Shown here: piece by piece, positions 55,256 through 64,000 of the stretch | Numbering within the stretch: the stretch's first letter is position 1 | Layout of the letters: the number at the start of each line of letters is the position of its first letter | Origin: Ganoderma boninense | Lineage: Eukaryota > Basidiomycota > Agaricomycetes > Polyporales > Polyporaceae | NCBI GenBank assembly: GCA_002900995.3 | Contig: CM035310.1 | Span: 248,001-312,000 of the forward strand | Direction: 5' to 3' | Length of the DNA: 64,000 bases | Made by a program: the position numbers and the translations under genes | Notes under the pieces: generated by a model | The model's input: the letters and a program-made list of their open reading frames with translations, nothing else | What the model was told of the DNA's origin: nothing | Database searches by the model: none

Positions 55256-56384
55256 GGGGGTCAGACAAGACAAGACAGCACGAGCCGTCGGTGAGAGTGA
55301 GAGGGAGAGAGAGGGAGGAAACTCACAGAACGCCGAGGGAGAGAATATGAGGAGCTTGTCAGCGTGCTGCGCAATGCGAGCACGGACATACGCAGCATGT
55401 CATGTCATGTCCGAGATGCGGAACGTTAACGTCGAGGCGCTATTAATAAGTTTCACGCTGTCCGACTTCTAGCCCCGGGGAAAACTATTTCTAAGGTTCT
55501 ATCAACCTCTTCCTTTCGTGGAACATAAGTAGGGCATACCTGAGGACTGAAGTAGATCGGAGGGCTCGATACCGGCCCCGCTGCAGCTGGACTCGGCGAT
55601 CGGAAGAAAATTGTAAGCACAGGTAATCGCAGAGACATCTGTGTCAGGCAGTTCGGACGACGGCGTTGAAATATTGAAAGTTGAACGCAATGTTGAATGA
55701 TGGTGATGCGCTGCAGATTCGATGAATATGTAGCCACTTCCACAACAAGAATAAACAGCACTATTCGGCTCCTCATAGAGTCCGGCCTGATCACTGGCAG
55801 ACCAGCTCCCATCTCTCTCCAAACCCCTGCCTCGACCAACTCCATTTCCATCTTCTCGATCCCGGATCAAATCCTCCGCATCTTCTCAGCGGTCTATATT
55901 GTAACAGTTTAGAAGCCCACAACGCGCGCGTGCCAGTGAGCGACTCCCTCAGGCCCTGACTGTGGTTGAGCAGACGCCGCTCCTCGCCTTCAAGTTCTTC
56001 TCAGTCTTCTGTGTTTCTTTAGGGGAGATCGAGACCGTTTAAGTAATCCGCCACTGCCCCGCAAGTGAACACGATACCGACCCACGCTGCTGTGCGCATC
56101 TCAGATTCAGTCAGTACTGGCCTCCAAACACGTCAGCGCCCGATGTCCACCTTACACCAGGCATGCGACTCGAAGGGGATTCAGGGCTCGGTGGCCCTGG
56201 TTCGTTCCTCCTGGCCCACCACATTCCCGCGGCTTACATGTCCTCTTCTCCCCTTGTAGGTTGACGGTCATGTAGCTGTTGCCATCGCTGGGGTGTAGTG
56301 AAGATAGATTTCCCTGGGGAGGGGCAGGTGGGTGCCTTGCACCCCAGTGTGCCGGGAGCGGGATGCCCCAGTGCGGCGTCCGAG
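55256..56384. other. Intergenic, no gene I can support
   Basis: Two overlapping minus-strand ORFs (55453-55851 and 55502-55870) lack domains and splice-linked partners. Confidence 0.4.
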
Positions 56385-58229
56385 TCAGCAGCACATTCCT
56401 CTCCGATGGAGCTGAAATATTGTTTTTTCGTCAAAAACCAAACTCGGCCTGCGAAAAACAGAAATCCATTGCTCACCTCCTCGAGAAACGCGGGAGTCGG
56501 AAGCTGCTGCTGCCGATGTCGGGGGAATATCGTGGTGGTGTTTCCAGCCCTCGGAGCTCTCGCCGCTGTCCTTCGCTGGCTCCGGCGCGCATAGGGTTCC
56601 GACTGTCAACATGCACACGCAGCGTTAATGTCCATTGCGAGCATGGTCAAATGGGGACAAGCGCGTACCTCCATGGTCGTCAACTTCGACAGGTGGTGCC
56701 AATTTCGCAAGGGCTGCGGGGACGTCGTCGGGAAATGTGGGCCAATCCTAAGGTAATGGACGGAAAGACACTCGCTATCGTTACTCGCCCGGGGACAATG
56801 TAAAGACGTGGAAACTCACTCTGAACAGTCTGACGAGGTCGAGGTCAGAAGCGATGGCGATATCGGCTGTGGAAGTCTGCAATGCAGACATCAGTAACAG
56901 TAGCAATCAATTTGAGGGCTTCTCTCAAGAAGACGAATCATTTGCGTAGCCGCTCTCACCCCGTGCACAACGCTCTGGTACGCACCTGTAAAATATAATC
57001 CAGGAGGTCGCTGACTGGGTCGTATGCCTGGAAGGGTACGGGACACACTGTATCAATGGCCGTCGCTCACAGTAAATAATAACGAGACTTACCTCGCCGC
57101 ATTCATGGGACTTTCGATGGCCGAAATCATACGCAGACGCTCCAGCAGCCTGGCATGGAACTTTGGCATCTGGACCTGGGTCTCGGGATCCGGGTGGTAG
57201 TCGGTCCGGACCAGCAGCGGCTAGCATGGGCTCCACCGACAGCAGGAAACGGCGCTTCATTTTGTAGTAGTGGATGAACAGGCACTGGTCGGCATGCGAT
57301 TCCCATTCTGCGCCAGGGGGGCGGCGAACGGGGCCGGTTTTGCACCACTCGTCGGGAAGGTGTGTGTCGGCGATCTGGACCTGGAGAGAGAACCCCTCGG
57401 CGCTCGTTCCGAGTCCGTGCGGTCCAACGCGTCCAGAAACCTGCCCCTGCGTGTTGCGGAACTCCCTGCCGCAGAACGCGGCGACGGCCCACTGGGTGGT
57501 CTTGAGCGTGCCGCAGACGAAGAGAAGGTCGGTGGGGCGGAGGTCACGGTCGAGGCCGCCGGCGCTGTTGGACGCGTTGGCAAACTCGAGCCAGGAGTCG
57601 AAGTTGCTCCGCATGTAGTCGACGACGTGCCGCTTCGCCAAGGCATCTTCTGCGACTCCCGGAGCACTGAGCAGCAGCAATGCACCCGCATCCGACCTCG
57701 CCTGAAAGCGCCATTCTACAACGCCCGATGCACTGGCGAGCACCACCCCGCTTATCAGATTTGAAAGGTGCTCGTGAGTCGTCAGGAGCGCATGCAGACG
57801 TGGGATAGACACAACTTACGGATAGACCGAGGCATTTGCTTCTGCCTCACTCGCACTCATACTTCGGCTGGAGACCATCGGCGCTGTGATCTTTTCTACT
57901 CTGCTGATCAGGGCGGTGGACGGCGAGAAGACCATGAAGTCTCTGGGCACACCCAGTTCTCGGTGAATGGCGTCGTGTTCGTCTCTCGTAGTGTTGAAGA
58001 GGGCACGAAACTCGCCCTCCTTGAGCCAGCCCACATCTCCGACGAGGACCTCCCGGCTGCCCGTTGAGATCGGTTCGGGACTCCACAGGGGGTGGCCGTA
58101 TCCTAGGGGGAGGAGCTGTTCGGCGTAGACGTCCCAAGGCTTGGTCGAAAACATGATAGAGTGGACTTCGGTGGGGAGAGAGGAGGGTGGAGTAGGATCG
58201 CAAGAGGGGAGTGGTGAACTTGAAGGCAT
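56385..58229 (-). CDS. Uncharacterised agaricomycete protein, multi-exon
   Basis: Exon 1 58229-57820 starts MPSSSPLPSCDPTPPSSLPT and holds the conserved-looking WDVYAEQLLPLGYGHPLWSP, EVLVGDVGWLKEGEFRALFN and MVFSPSTALISRVEKITAPM. Exon 2 57750-57093 follows (GVVLASASGVVEWRFQ; GALLLLSAPGVAEDALAKRH; DLLFVCGTLKTTQWAVAAFC; CLFIHYYKMKRRFLL); both intervening stops are removed with the GT-AG intron between them. Then come short exons AYDPVSDLLDYILQ, STADIAIASDLDLVRLFR and TFPDDVPAALAKLAPPVEVD, and a last one ending at 56385. From memory this is a widespread agaricomycete protein type, often in many copies per genome, without a known activity; the N-terminal half forms one compact domain. The 3' exon choice is less certain than the first two exons. 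Confidence 0.68.
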
Positions 58230-59031
58230 CCGTCGACCACACGCGGAGGCAGTGCAGAGGAGCCAAACGTAATAAAAGGTTCACAGCAGAACACGTTGTT
58301 CTGGACTGTATGCATGAAGGTCTCTGTAGCGATAGAAGGCTGCCAGGTGCATAGGATGGCTCCGTCACGCGCACTGGTTATGGACGTTCTAGATGTCCAG
58401 CGCGCCCAAGTGAATCGCCCTACGGCGGTGTCCATCGTCGACGGAGCTGTTGAAGGTGAGAGAGCCTAAACCCTCGAGGCAGGTCGTGGTGGATCGTAGA
58501 CGCGGAGAAGAAGTATCCGAAGAGAATCGATATCAGATTCGGCGTTCTTGGCACTTTACCTGATGGGCGGTGCTCAGCTGAGCAGCAAGCACAGGATTCC
58601 GGAAGCGCGCAATTGCAACATACACAACCGGCAGAGCCTGCTCGACAGCCTAGAAGCCGGTGCAGGACTCGAAGAATTACCGCGATGGCTTGGACGACAC
58701 CGCGCCGAATTCATCTTGGTCCTACTCCACCGTAGTTCCATAATAGAGGTCGACGAAAATGACCGTCTCCTCTCTACGAGGTGAACCGAAACGATTCGAG
58801 GCGTCGGACGCACCTGATGTATACGTCTCACCAACAACACCGCGAAGGCTCAGAAGACGGGGGATCGCACCGTGACGGCCAAGTGAAATCCAAGATCAAC
58901 TTGCTCCCCAAGTGCACGACGACGCGGACAAGCAAGCACAACACTTGTTCTACCAGAGTTGTTGATACTGTACACCCAAGTCCGTCTTCGTCTTGGCGTG
59001 ATTTTCGACGTGCCTCCGAGACATCAAGTCC
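58230..59031. other. Intergenic, no gene seen
   Basis: Between the 5' end of the unknown gene and the 3' end of SOD2; short ORFs only. Confidence 0.4.
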
Positions 59032-60401
59032 TTACTTCGTCGCCTCGGCGAGACGACGCTCCGCCTCCTTGAAGTTGATCACGTTCCAGATCGCAGCCAA
59101 GTACTGTCCGAGACCGTCCGAAGAGTCAGCCTGCGCCCCCTCTCACGCAAACATCAGGAGGGCTTACGTCGGCCTTGACGTTGTAGTACTGGAGGTAGAA
59201 CGCGTGCTCCCAGATGTCGATGCCGATGATGGGGACGTGCGTCAGGAGCGGGTCCTGGTTCGCGGTCGTCACGATCTCGAGCTTCTTCGTCTCGGGGTTG
59301 TACGCGAGCCAGCCCCAGCCGGAGCCCTGGATTCCCGCCGTCGTCCCGTTCATCGCCTTCTTGAACGCTGTGGGGAAACAGTCAGTGACCACGTTTTCAC
59401 AGACAGGCCAGGAGTCGACAAAGACGAGTCATGGCGCCCACAGAAGGCGAGGGCCTCACGACCGGCAAGGTGAATGTTTCGAACGTATGGAAACAGGCAC
59501 GACAGCTTCAGGTTTCTTGGTCATTTTTGGGGTGTTTGTGGACTTCAGAAGCTCCTTAAAAACACAAAGGAAACACCGAGTTTCCCCGACCACGAGCCAC
59601 CCCGTAAACTCCCAAGAAACTTGAATGATTCGTTCCTCGTTTCCTGACCGTCTCCCTGATCCCGAAACATCTGCCGTGCACGCCGAGGGGGCTGGTTCAT
59701 CGCGGTGCGGCTCTCCAGCCATGGACCGTGAGCATTCGGTGTGCATCGGCGCCGATAAGCAGCGAACGGGATGCACCCGGAACGCTCCGCACCTCCTCCA
59801 CCCGCTCGACCCACCAAGCGCGTCTCCGCTCCCTCCAACAACACTGTACGATCATCCCCATACGCCAACGCCCCACCCAACCCTCCGACACGCCCCACCC
59901 ACACAGAAACAAACACGTACCGTCGACGCTGCCAAAGTCGGCCTCGATCTTCTGCTTGAGCGGGCCGGCGGGGAGCTCGCCGCCGCCCTTGCCGACGGGG
60001 GCGAGGTTCTTCCAGAAGAGGGTGTGGTTGATGTGGCCGCCGCCGTTGAACTTGAGCGCGGGCTGGAGGCGGATGCGCTCGCGCGCGGACGTGGCCTTGG
60101 CGTACGCCTCCTCGGCGGCGTTGAGCCCGTTCACGTACGCCTGGTGGTGCTTCGAGTAGTGCAGCTCCATGATCTGGCCCGAGATGTGCGGCTCGAGGGC
60201 CTGCGGGGCGGGGCGGATGCGTCAGTGCAAGTCTGAGATGGACAAGGAGAGGGATGAGGAGAGGGAGGGACCCACGTCATAGGAATAGTCGAGGGCGGGG
60301 AGAGTGTGCACGCTGCGGGCGGCGAGGGAGAGGGACGCGGTGCGAGTGGGGGTGCGGGCTGCGCGTGCAGCAGAGCGGGCGATGGCGGTGAGCATGGACA
60401 T
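59032..60401 (-). CDS. SOD2: Mitochondrial manganese superoxide dismutase
   Basis: Four exons: 60401-60276, 60200-59921, 59367-59168, 59103-59032; 225 residues, the normal length. The N-terminus [20 protein letters not shown] is Arg/Ala/Ser-rich without acids, a mitochondrial targeting presequence ending near [12 protein letters not shown]. Mn ligands: the His in [14 protein letters not shown], the His in [14 protein letters not shown], and the Asp and His in [25 protein letters not shown] and the C-terminal [20 protein letters not shown] are family signatures. It dismutates superoxide to peroxide and oxygen in the matrix. Intron 2 is long (553 nt); the others are about 65-75 nt. A second ATG (M3) is possible but the first gives the better presequence. 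Confidence 0.95.
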
Positions 60402-62342
60402 CGTGAACGGCGAAGGTGAGGAGGACGACGGCAACGGGAGGAGGGCTTATAGCAGCGCGTTGAAATCGACGTCATCCTGCCGGCACGTGGGGCTGCTCCG
60501 ATTGGACGACGAGCCTCATTGGCCATTGGCGAGTTGCATAGGCAAAGGCCGCGTCGGAGTTGTCGGGTTCAAACGTTCGCATCCAAAGTTGCTCTCTCAG
60601 CTCTGTGGATCCATGATCATCGCGATGACCTGCGCAGCTGCGTACGTCACTTGTTAGAAAGCGTGCGCTCAGTAGGTCAAGGAGCAGATAGGCGAGTATA
60701 TGCACAAGGGAAATACTGGTCTAAACTCACGCATGCTGTCTCTTTTCAACGCCCACAACATTGGTCCTATGCTGCCATACATCATATATATATGCAGACG
60801 TCGACTGATGTACCGCTGAAGAGATGGAAATCATAGCATTCTCACTCACTATACAGGAATACACCTGCTCGATATGCTATACCAGCGACGAACGACGTAT
60901 TGATGGACGAATCGCGTCCTGGAGCTCAGCGCTCGAGCCTGCCTGCATGCGCATCCACATCCATGGCGGTGCGGGCCAGAACAGTGGGGTCTTCACAGAC
61001 TGCGGCTACGTCGTCGGCCCCTTTGATCTTTGGCTTCCATGTCCCTTGTCCGCGCGAGTCGATTTACGCTCACCCTCGTCGCGCCTCGAGCAGCCCCCTG
61101 GCCTGCCTTCCCTCTTTTGCCCTCACTCCCGCGTGCGCCTATGCTACGCTCTGGGCCCCAGAACTTGCTCAGACGGGGTCAGTCACAATTATTATCTGTT
61201 GTGGACCAGCCGTGCATATCATTATGCTCACTGGCCACACCTCGGCGCCACGACGCGATAACGTGACCGCGTCTGATGCACATGCGCGAAGCCTGCTCAT
61301 TCGCTCTGTCCCCGTATTCAGTCCCTGTACCACCCTGCGAGGCATGGATTCGGCTCAATACCAGTAGGCCATGACTAAGATACGCACTCGTCTCGCTATA
61401 GCGACTTCTTGATCATATTTCTTTTTCTGCATTCCTGGACACGAATGTGGACAGGTCTTAGAAGCAGTAAAGTCAGAACCGTTTGGGGCTTAATTGCGTT
61501 TCATGTCCACGTGGAGGCGGGTGTCTGGAAGTCACTAAGACCAGTTGTCGGCATGGTCCGTGGAGTCGTCCGAGTGCTTGGGATTCAAACGTTGCTTATA
61601 ACCCCTCCCCCACCCCTCACCGCTGTTCTAACGAATGGGGGTAGACACGGAAGACAGGGGGTTGCGAATTCGACTCTGATGTCAGGACCGTAGCCGATGA
61701 AACGGACGCGCGGGCGGTATGTATGGTCCGAATTCGCCAGCTTGACAGACCGTTACTCTTTCCGCGCCTCCATTCTACTTCGCCTCGTTCAACTATCGGG
61801 TTCGGGTCCTCGCTGGGCAGCGGGTGACGACTGGCGAAGCCATGGAATCCTCATAGTATCGTCGTGCGAATGGCGATATGTCAGCGCTTGCGGTAGTTGT
61901 CATTGGCTGTCTAGTACCTGCTCGTACGACACCGTCGGCCATCTCAAGTAGAGAAGGTGCCAGTCTAGATGGATGATTGCTGATGTTCCCAAAAGGCGTC
62001 GGTTATCGACGAGGGCTCATGTCTGGAACTAGCGTTCACGGCTTAGATGTACGGTTGTATACATGTTTCTAGAGCAGGTCGGAGGTGAGTTAGCGTTCAT
62101 GTGATGGTGGCGGGATGTGTTGACGGGTCTGATGAGATGCGGGAACGCGGATTCTCGCTCGAGTCGCTCGATGTCTGCAATGCTCGACTGGTTTTAACTC
62201 GTGCTGCCTGCAGTTGATATAAGCTTGCTCACACTGTTCATCTACTCGTCCTAGGACTGGCGGACGACTTCTCCCCTCTATCGCTCTCGACGCTCACCGC
62301 CGGTTGCAGCCGATTGTGGGGTCCTGTTGGTGTTGTTGCGAG
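60402..62342. other. Long intergenic region, no gene I can support
   Basis: Short, featureless ORFs on both strands. The first 200 bases should be the SOD2 promoter. No repeat or element border recognised. Confidence 0.4.
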
Positions 62343-63500
62343 ATGGTTTCGACGACGGAACGCCAGGGGCCGTCGCCGTTTCTGCGGTAAGTTTCCCTGC
62401 GGTATGTAGACCTACACCTCCTGACAGCCGGCACGATAGATTATGCCCTGACGTCTTAGATATGGTCGTCGATTTACTGGACATACTGTCCTTGTCACGC
62501 CTGCGGTGCACGTGTCGCGCCGGGTACGACTACGGAACTGGATCGTTGCGGCGCACTCTCACGAGCCGCCTCCGGCGATTTGTCCCTTGTCCCAATGAAC
62601 TTCAACACATCGTGGCCGAGCGCAGCGCCGTCTTCGGAGGCGAGGTCGCCTTGTCGTTCATCCTCCGGCATGAATACTACCAGCCATCGACTTTGGAGAT
62701 ATATGCCAGCAACTTCGACTTCACTGGCCTGTGCGACGCTATTCTTGATAGCCCACACCTGAAGACGTGCATCGCGGAGTACGCCTTTCTTACGAGTAGC
62801 GTCACCTTTGCGTCGCGACGACTCGTCGCGCAGTCTTTGGTCATTCACTTGTCCAACGGATCGACGATGTGCGTCCACCAATCATACACGTCCTCGCCAT
62901 GCGCCCCAATCTCCCATTCTCCTTGCACCGCGCTTTCCAACTTCGTCACGACGCACGGTTTCGGGTGCAGTCACCCAGAACTGACGCTTGCCCGTCGGGC
63001 CTTGGTAGCCGACCGGGAAATGCTGCATTTTTCCCTTCACGACATTCAGACACTCGACCGCCTACTCGCGCACAACTTTTCATTCGCGGTGTCTCCGACT
63101 GCATGGACTGAATACAGACGAGACATGGACTCGCGCGCCCTTCGAAGCCCCGAGGAGTGTTGGCGGGAAAGGTATCTGTGTCCCAACCAGGGGCGGTACT
63201 TCGGTGACGGGGGGGTCGCTAGTGGGGTATTTTGATCCCCTCGGTGGCGACAAGGAGCACTGCGTCAAGAAGGGGTTGGCTCCTTTTGGCCCGATGGTGA
63301 TATGGCGGCTGATGTCGAGTTTCGACTGTGAAGATGGCTGTGAGTTTCGTGACGAAGTTCTCGAGCGGGATGTCACATCTGTTCCTGTGTTTTTTAGAGC
63401 AGACCCGTACGAGGAGTTACGCGACTTCATATCAGACCGCTACTTGTGCTCTTACCCCTTGTGTCGGAAGTTCGGTAGATGTTGTTTGTTGTCTCTCTGA
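62343..63500 (+). pseudogene. F-box-like protein of an expanded polypore family, frameshifted in a G7 tract
   Basis: ATG 62343 gives MVSTTERQGPSPFLR, spliced (62387-62427, GT-AG) to RHDRLCPDVLDMVVDLLDIL and SLSRLRCTCRAGYDYG, an F-box-like start. A second part, RSAVFGGEVALSFILRHEYY followed by STLEIYASNFDF, looks like the sugar- or nucleotide-transferase-like fold that agaricomycete proteins of this kind carry (family memory). A C-terminal part, LTLARRALVADREMLHFSLH and RSPEECWRERYLCPNQGRYF, ends when seven Gs at 63209-63215 shift the frame to a stop at 63235. With six Gs the protein continues SLVGYFDPLGGDKEHCVKKG, IWRLMSSFDCEDGCEF and stops at 63500. So the gene carries a one-base homopolymer insertion, real or technical. 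F-box proteins recruit substrates to SCF ubiquitin ligases; this role is not shown here. Confidence 0.65.
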
Positions 63501-64000
63501 TTAGTCTGTTCATACCCACGAGTCAATCTGTTAAATTAATGTCGGCATGCCATGTGATGTAGCTGCGTGCGAATTGGACGATTGGCGGGTATCACGGCGA
63601 ACTGAGAGTACGTATTGGTCTGCTGGAGGTTTGTTAGGTGCGTGATGCGGTCTCGGCGTGCCGCTGTGCTACGAGCACCTGGGATGTGTTATGCCTGGAT
63701 GAACGCGGAATACATGTGGGCTCACTTATGCCCGGCGTCGGACTCGTGTCGGCTGGACTGGTTGCAATTGACGAGGCCATCATGGAACCCGTTGCGTTGA
63801 GTTAGTGGTCGTCTTACGATGCAGCCGCAATAGAGGAGTATGTTCATTCGGGGCGTCCCTTGGTGGCGCATCCTCGTTGTGTTCCCGTATCATTACGCTA
63901 TCGGACCTCGTGTTGGACTTTGTGCATGGGCGGTTCAAGCTTGCGTTCGGGCAGTGCTTTGGAGATGCGCGGTGGGAGCGGCTGGGGGGCGGGGGCGGGG
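63501..64000. other. 3' flank of the F-box-like gene, no further gene seen
   Basis: A plus-strand ORF at 63615-63800 lacks support. The window ends in a G-rich stretch (gggggcgggggcgggg). Confidence 0.4.

Noticed and set aside
1..64000. tRNA, rRNA or CRISPR loci
   Set aside because: Scanning for B-box-like GGTTCRANNCC sites gave only the SINE-like unit; no cloverleaf, rRNA or spaced direct-repeat array was seen.

Overview
The window is nuclear DNA of a filamentous basidiomycete, most likely an agaricomycete of the polypore type. It is GC-rich, has many short (about 50-70 nt) GT-AG introns, TTAGGG telomere repeats, Ty1/copia and chromodomain Ty3/gypsy retroelements, and agaricomycete-type multi-exon genes (P450, Vti1 SNARE, mitochondrial MnSOD). 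No prokaryotic signals, rRNA, standard tRNA or CRISPR were seen.

Left arm (1-11598), a subtelomere. The tail of a proline/serine-rich, possibly SET3-like gene is followed by a truncated Ty1/copia element (2034-7420). A gag-only LTR element (3356-5041) sits inside that copia element in reverse orientation, with identical 271-bp LTRs and an AAAGG target duplication. Next come diverged subtelomeric repeats separated by telomeric stubs, then an endonuclease-less Penelope-like retroelement. Its 5'-truncated end is capped by (TTAGGG)n that runs straight into a 100-N gap, and its 3' part carries what reads as a complete hammerhead ribozyme. Everything right of the gap is therefore probably a different chromosomal location joined by scaffolding.

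Central part (11699-32251). Three tandem minus-strand paralogues of a seven-TM-type membrane protein family (A broken; B and C intact) are followed by a cytochrome P450, a hairpin-ended DNA element, and a complete but frame-broken chromodomain gypsy element with identical LTRs.

Mobile-element nest (32529-40352). There are two nested CATCAG-ended elements, an uncharacterised transposase-like gene with one in-frame stop, and a solo LTR of the gag-only element. The solo LTR is itself split by a third CATCAG element that contains a tRNA-like (SINE-like) unit.

Right part (40353-64000). Three more members of the 7-TM family (D, E, F), VTI1, two agaricomycete genes of unknown function, mitochondrial MnSOD and an F-box-like gene with a homopolymer frameshift.

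The main unifying observation is a family of non-coding elements with termini CATCAG(N)AAAA and 2-bp target duplications. I find six in the window: one breaks 7-TM gene A, one lies in a P450 intron, one splits the solo LTR, two are nested in each other, and one is only 172 bp. The second is the 7-TM family itself: six copies that share exon architecture, including a 43-46 nt second exon.
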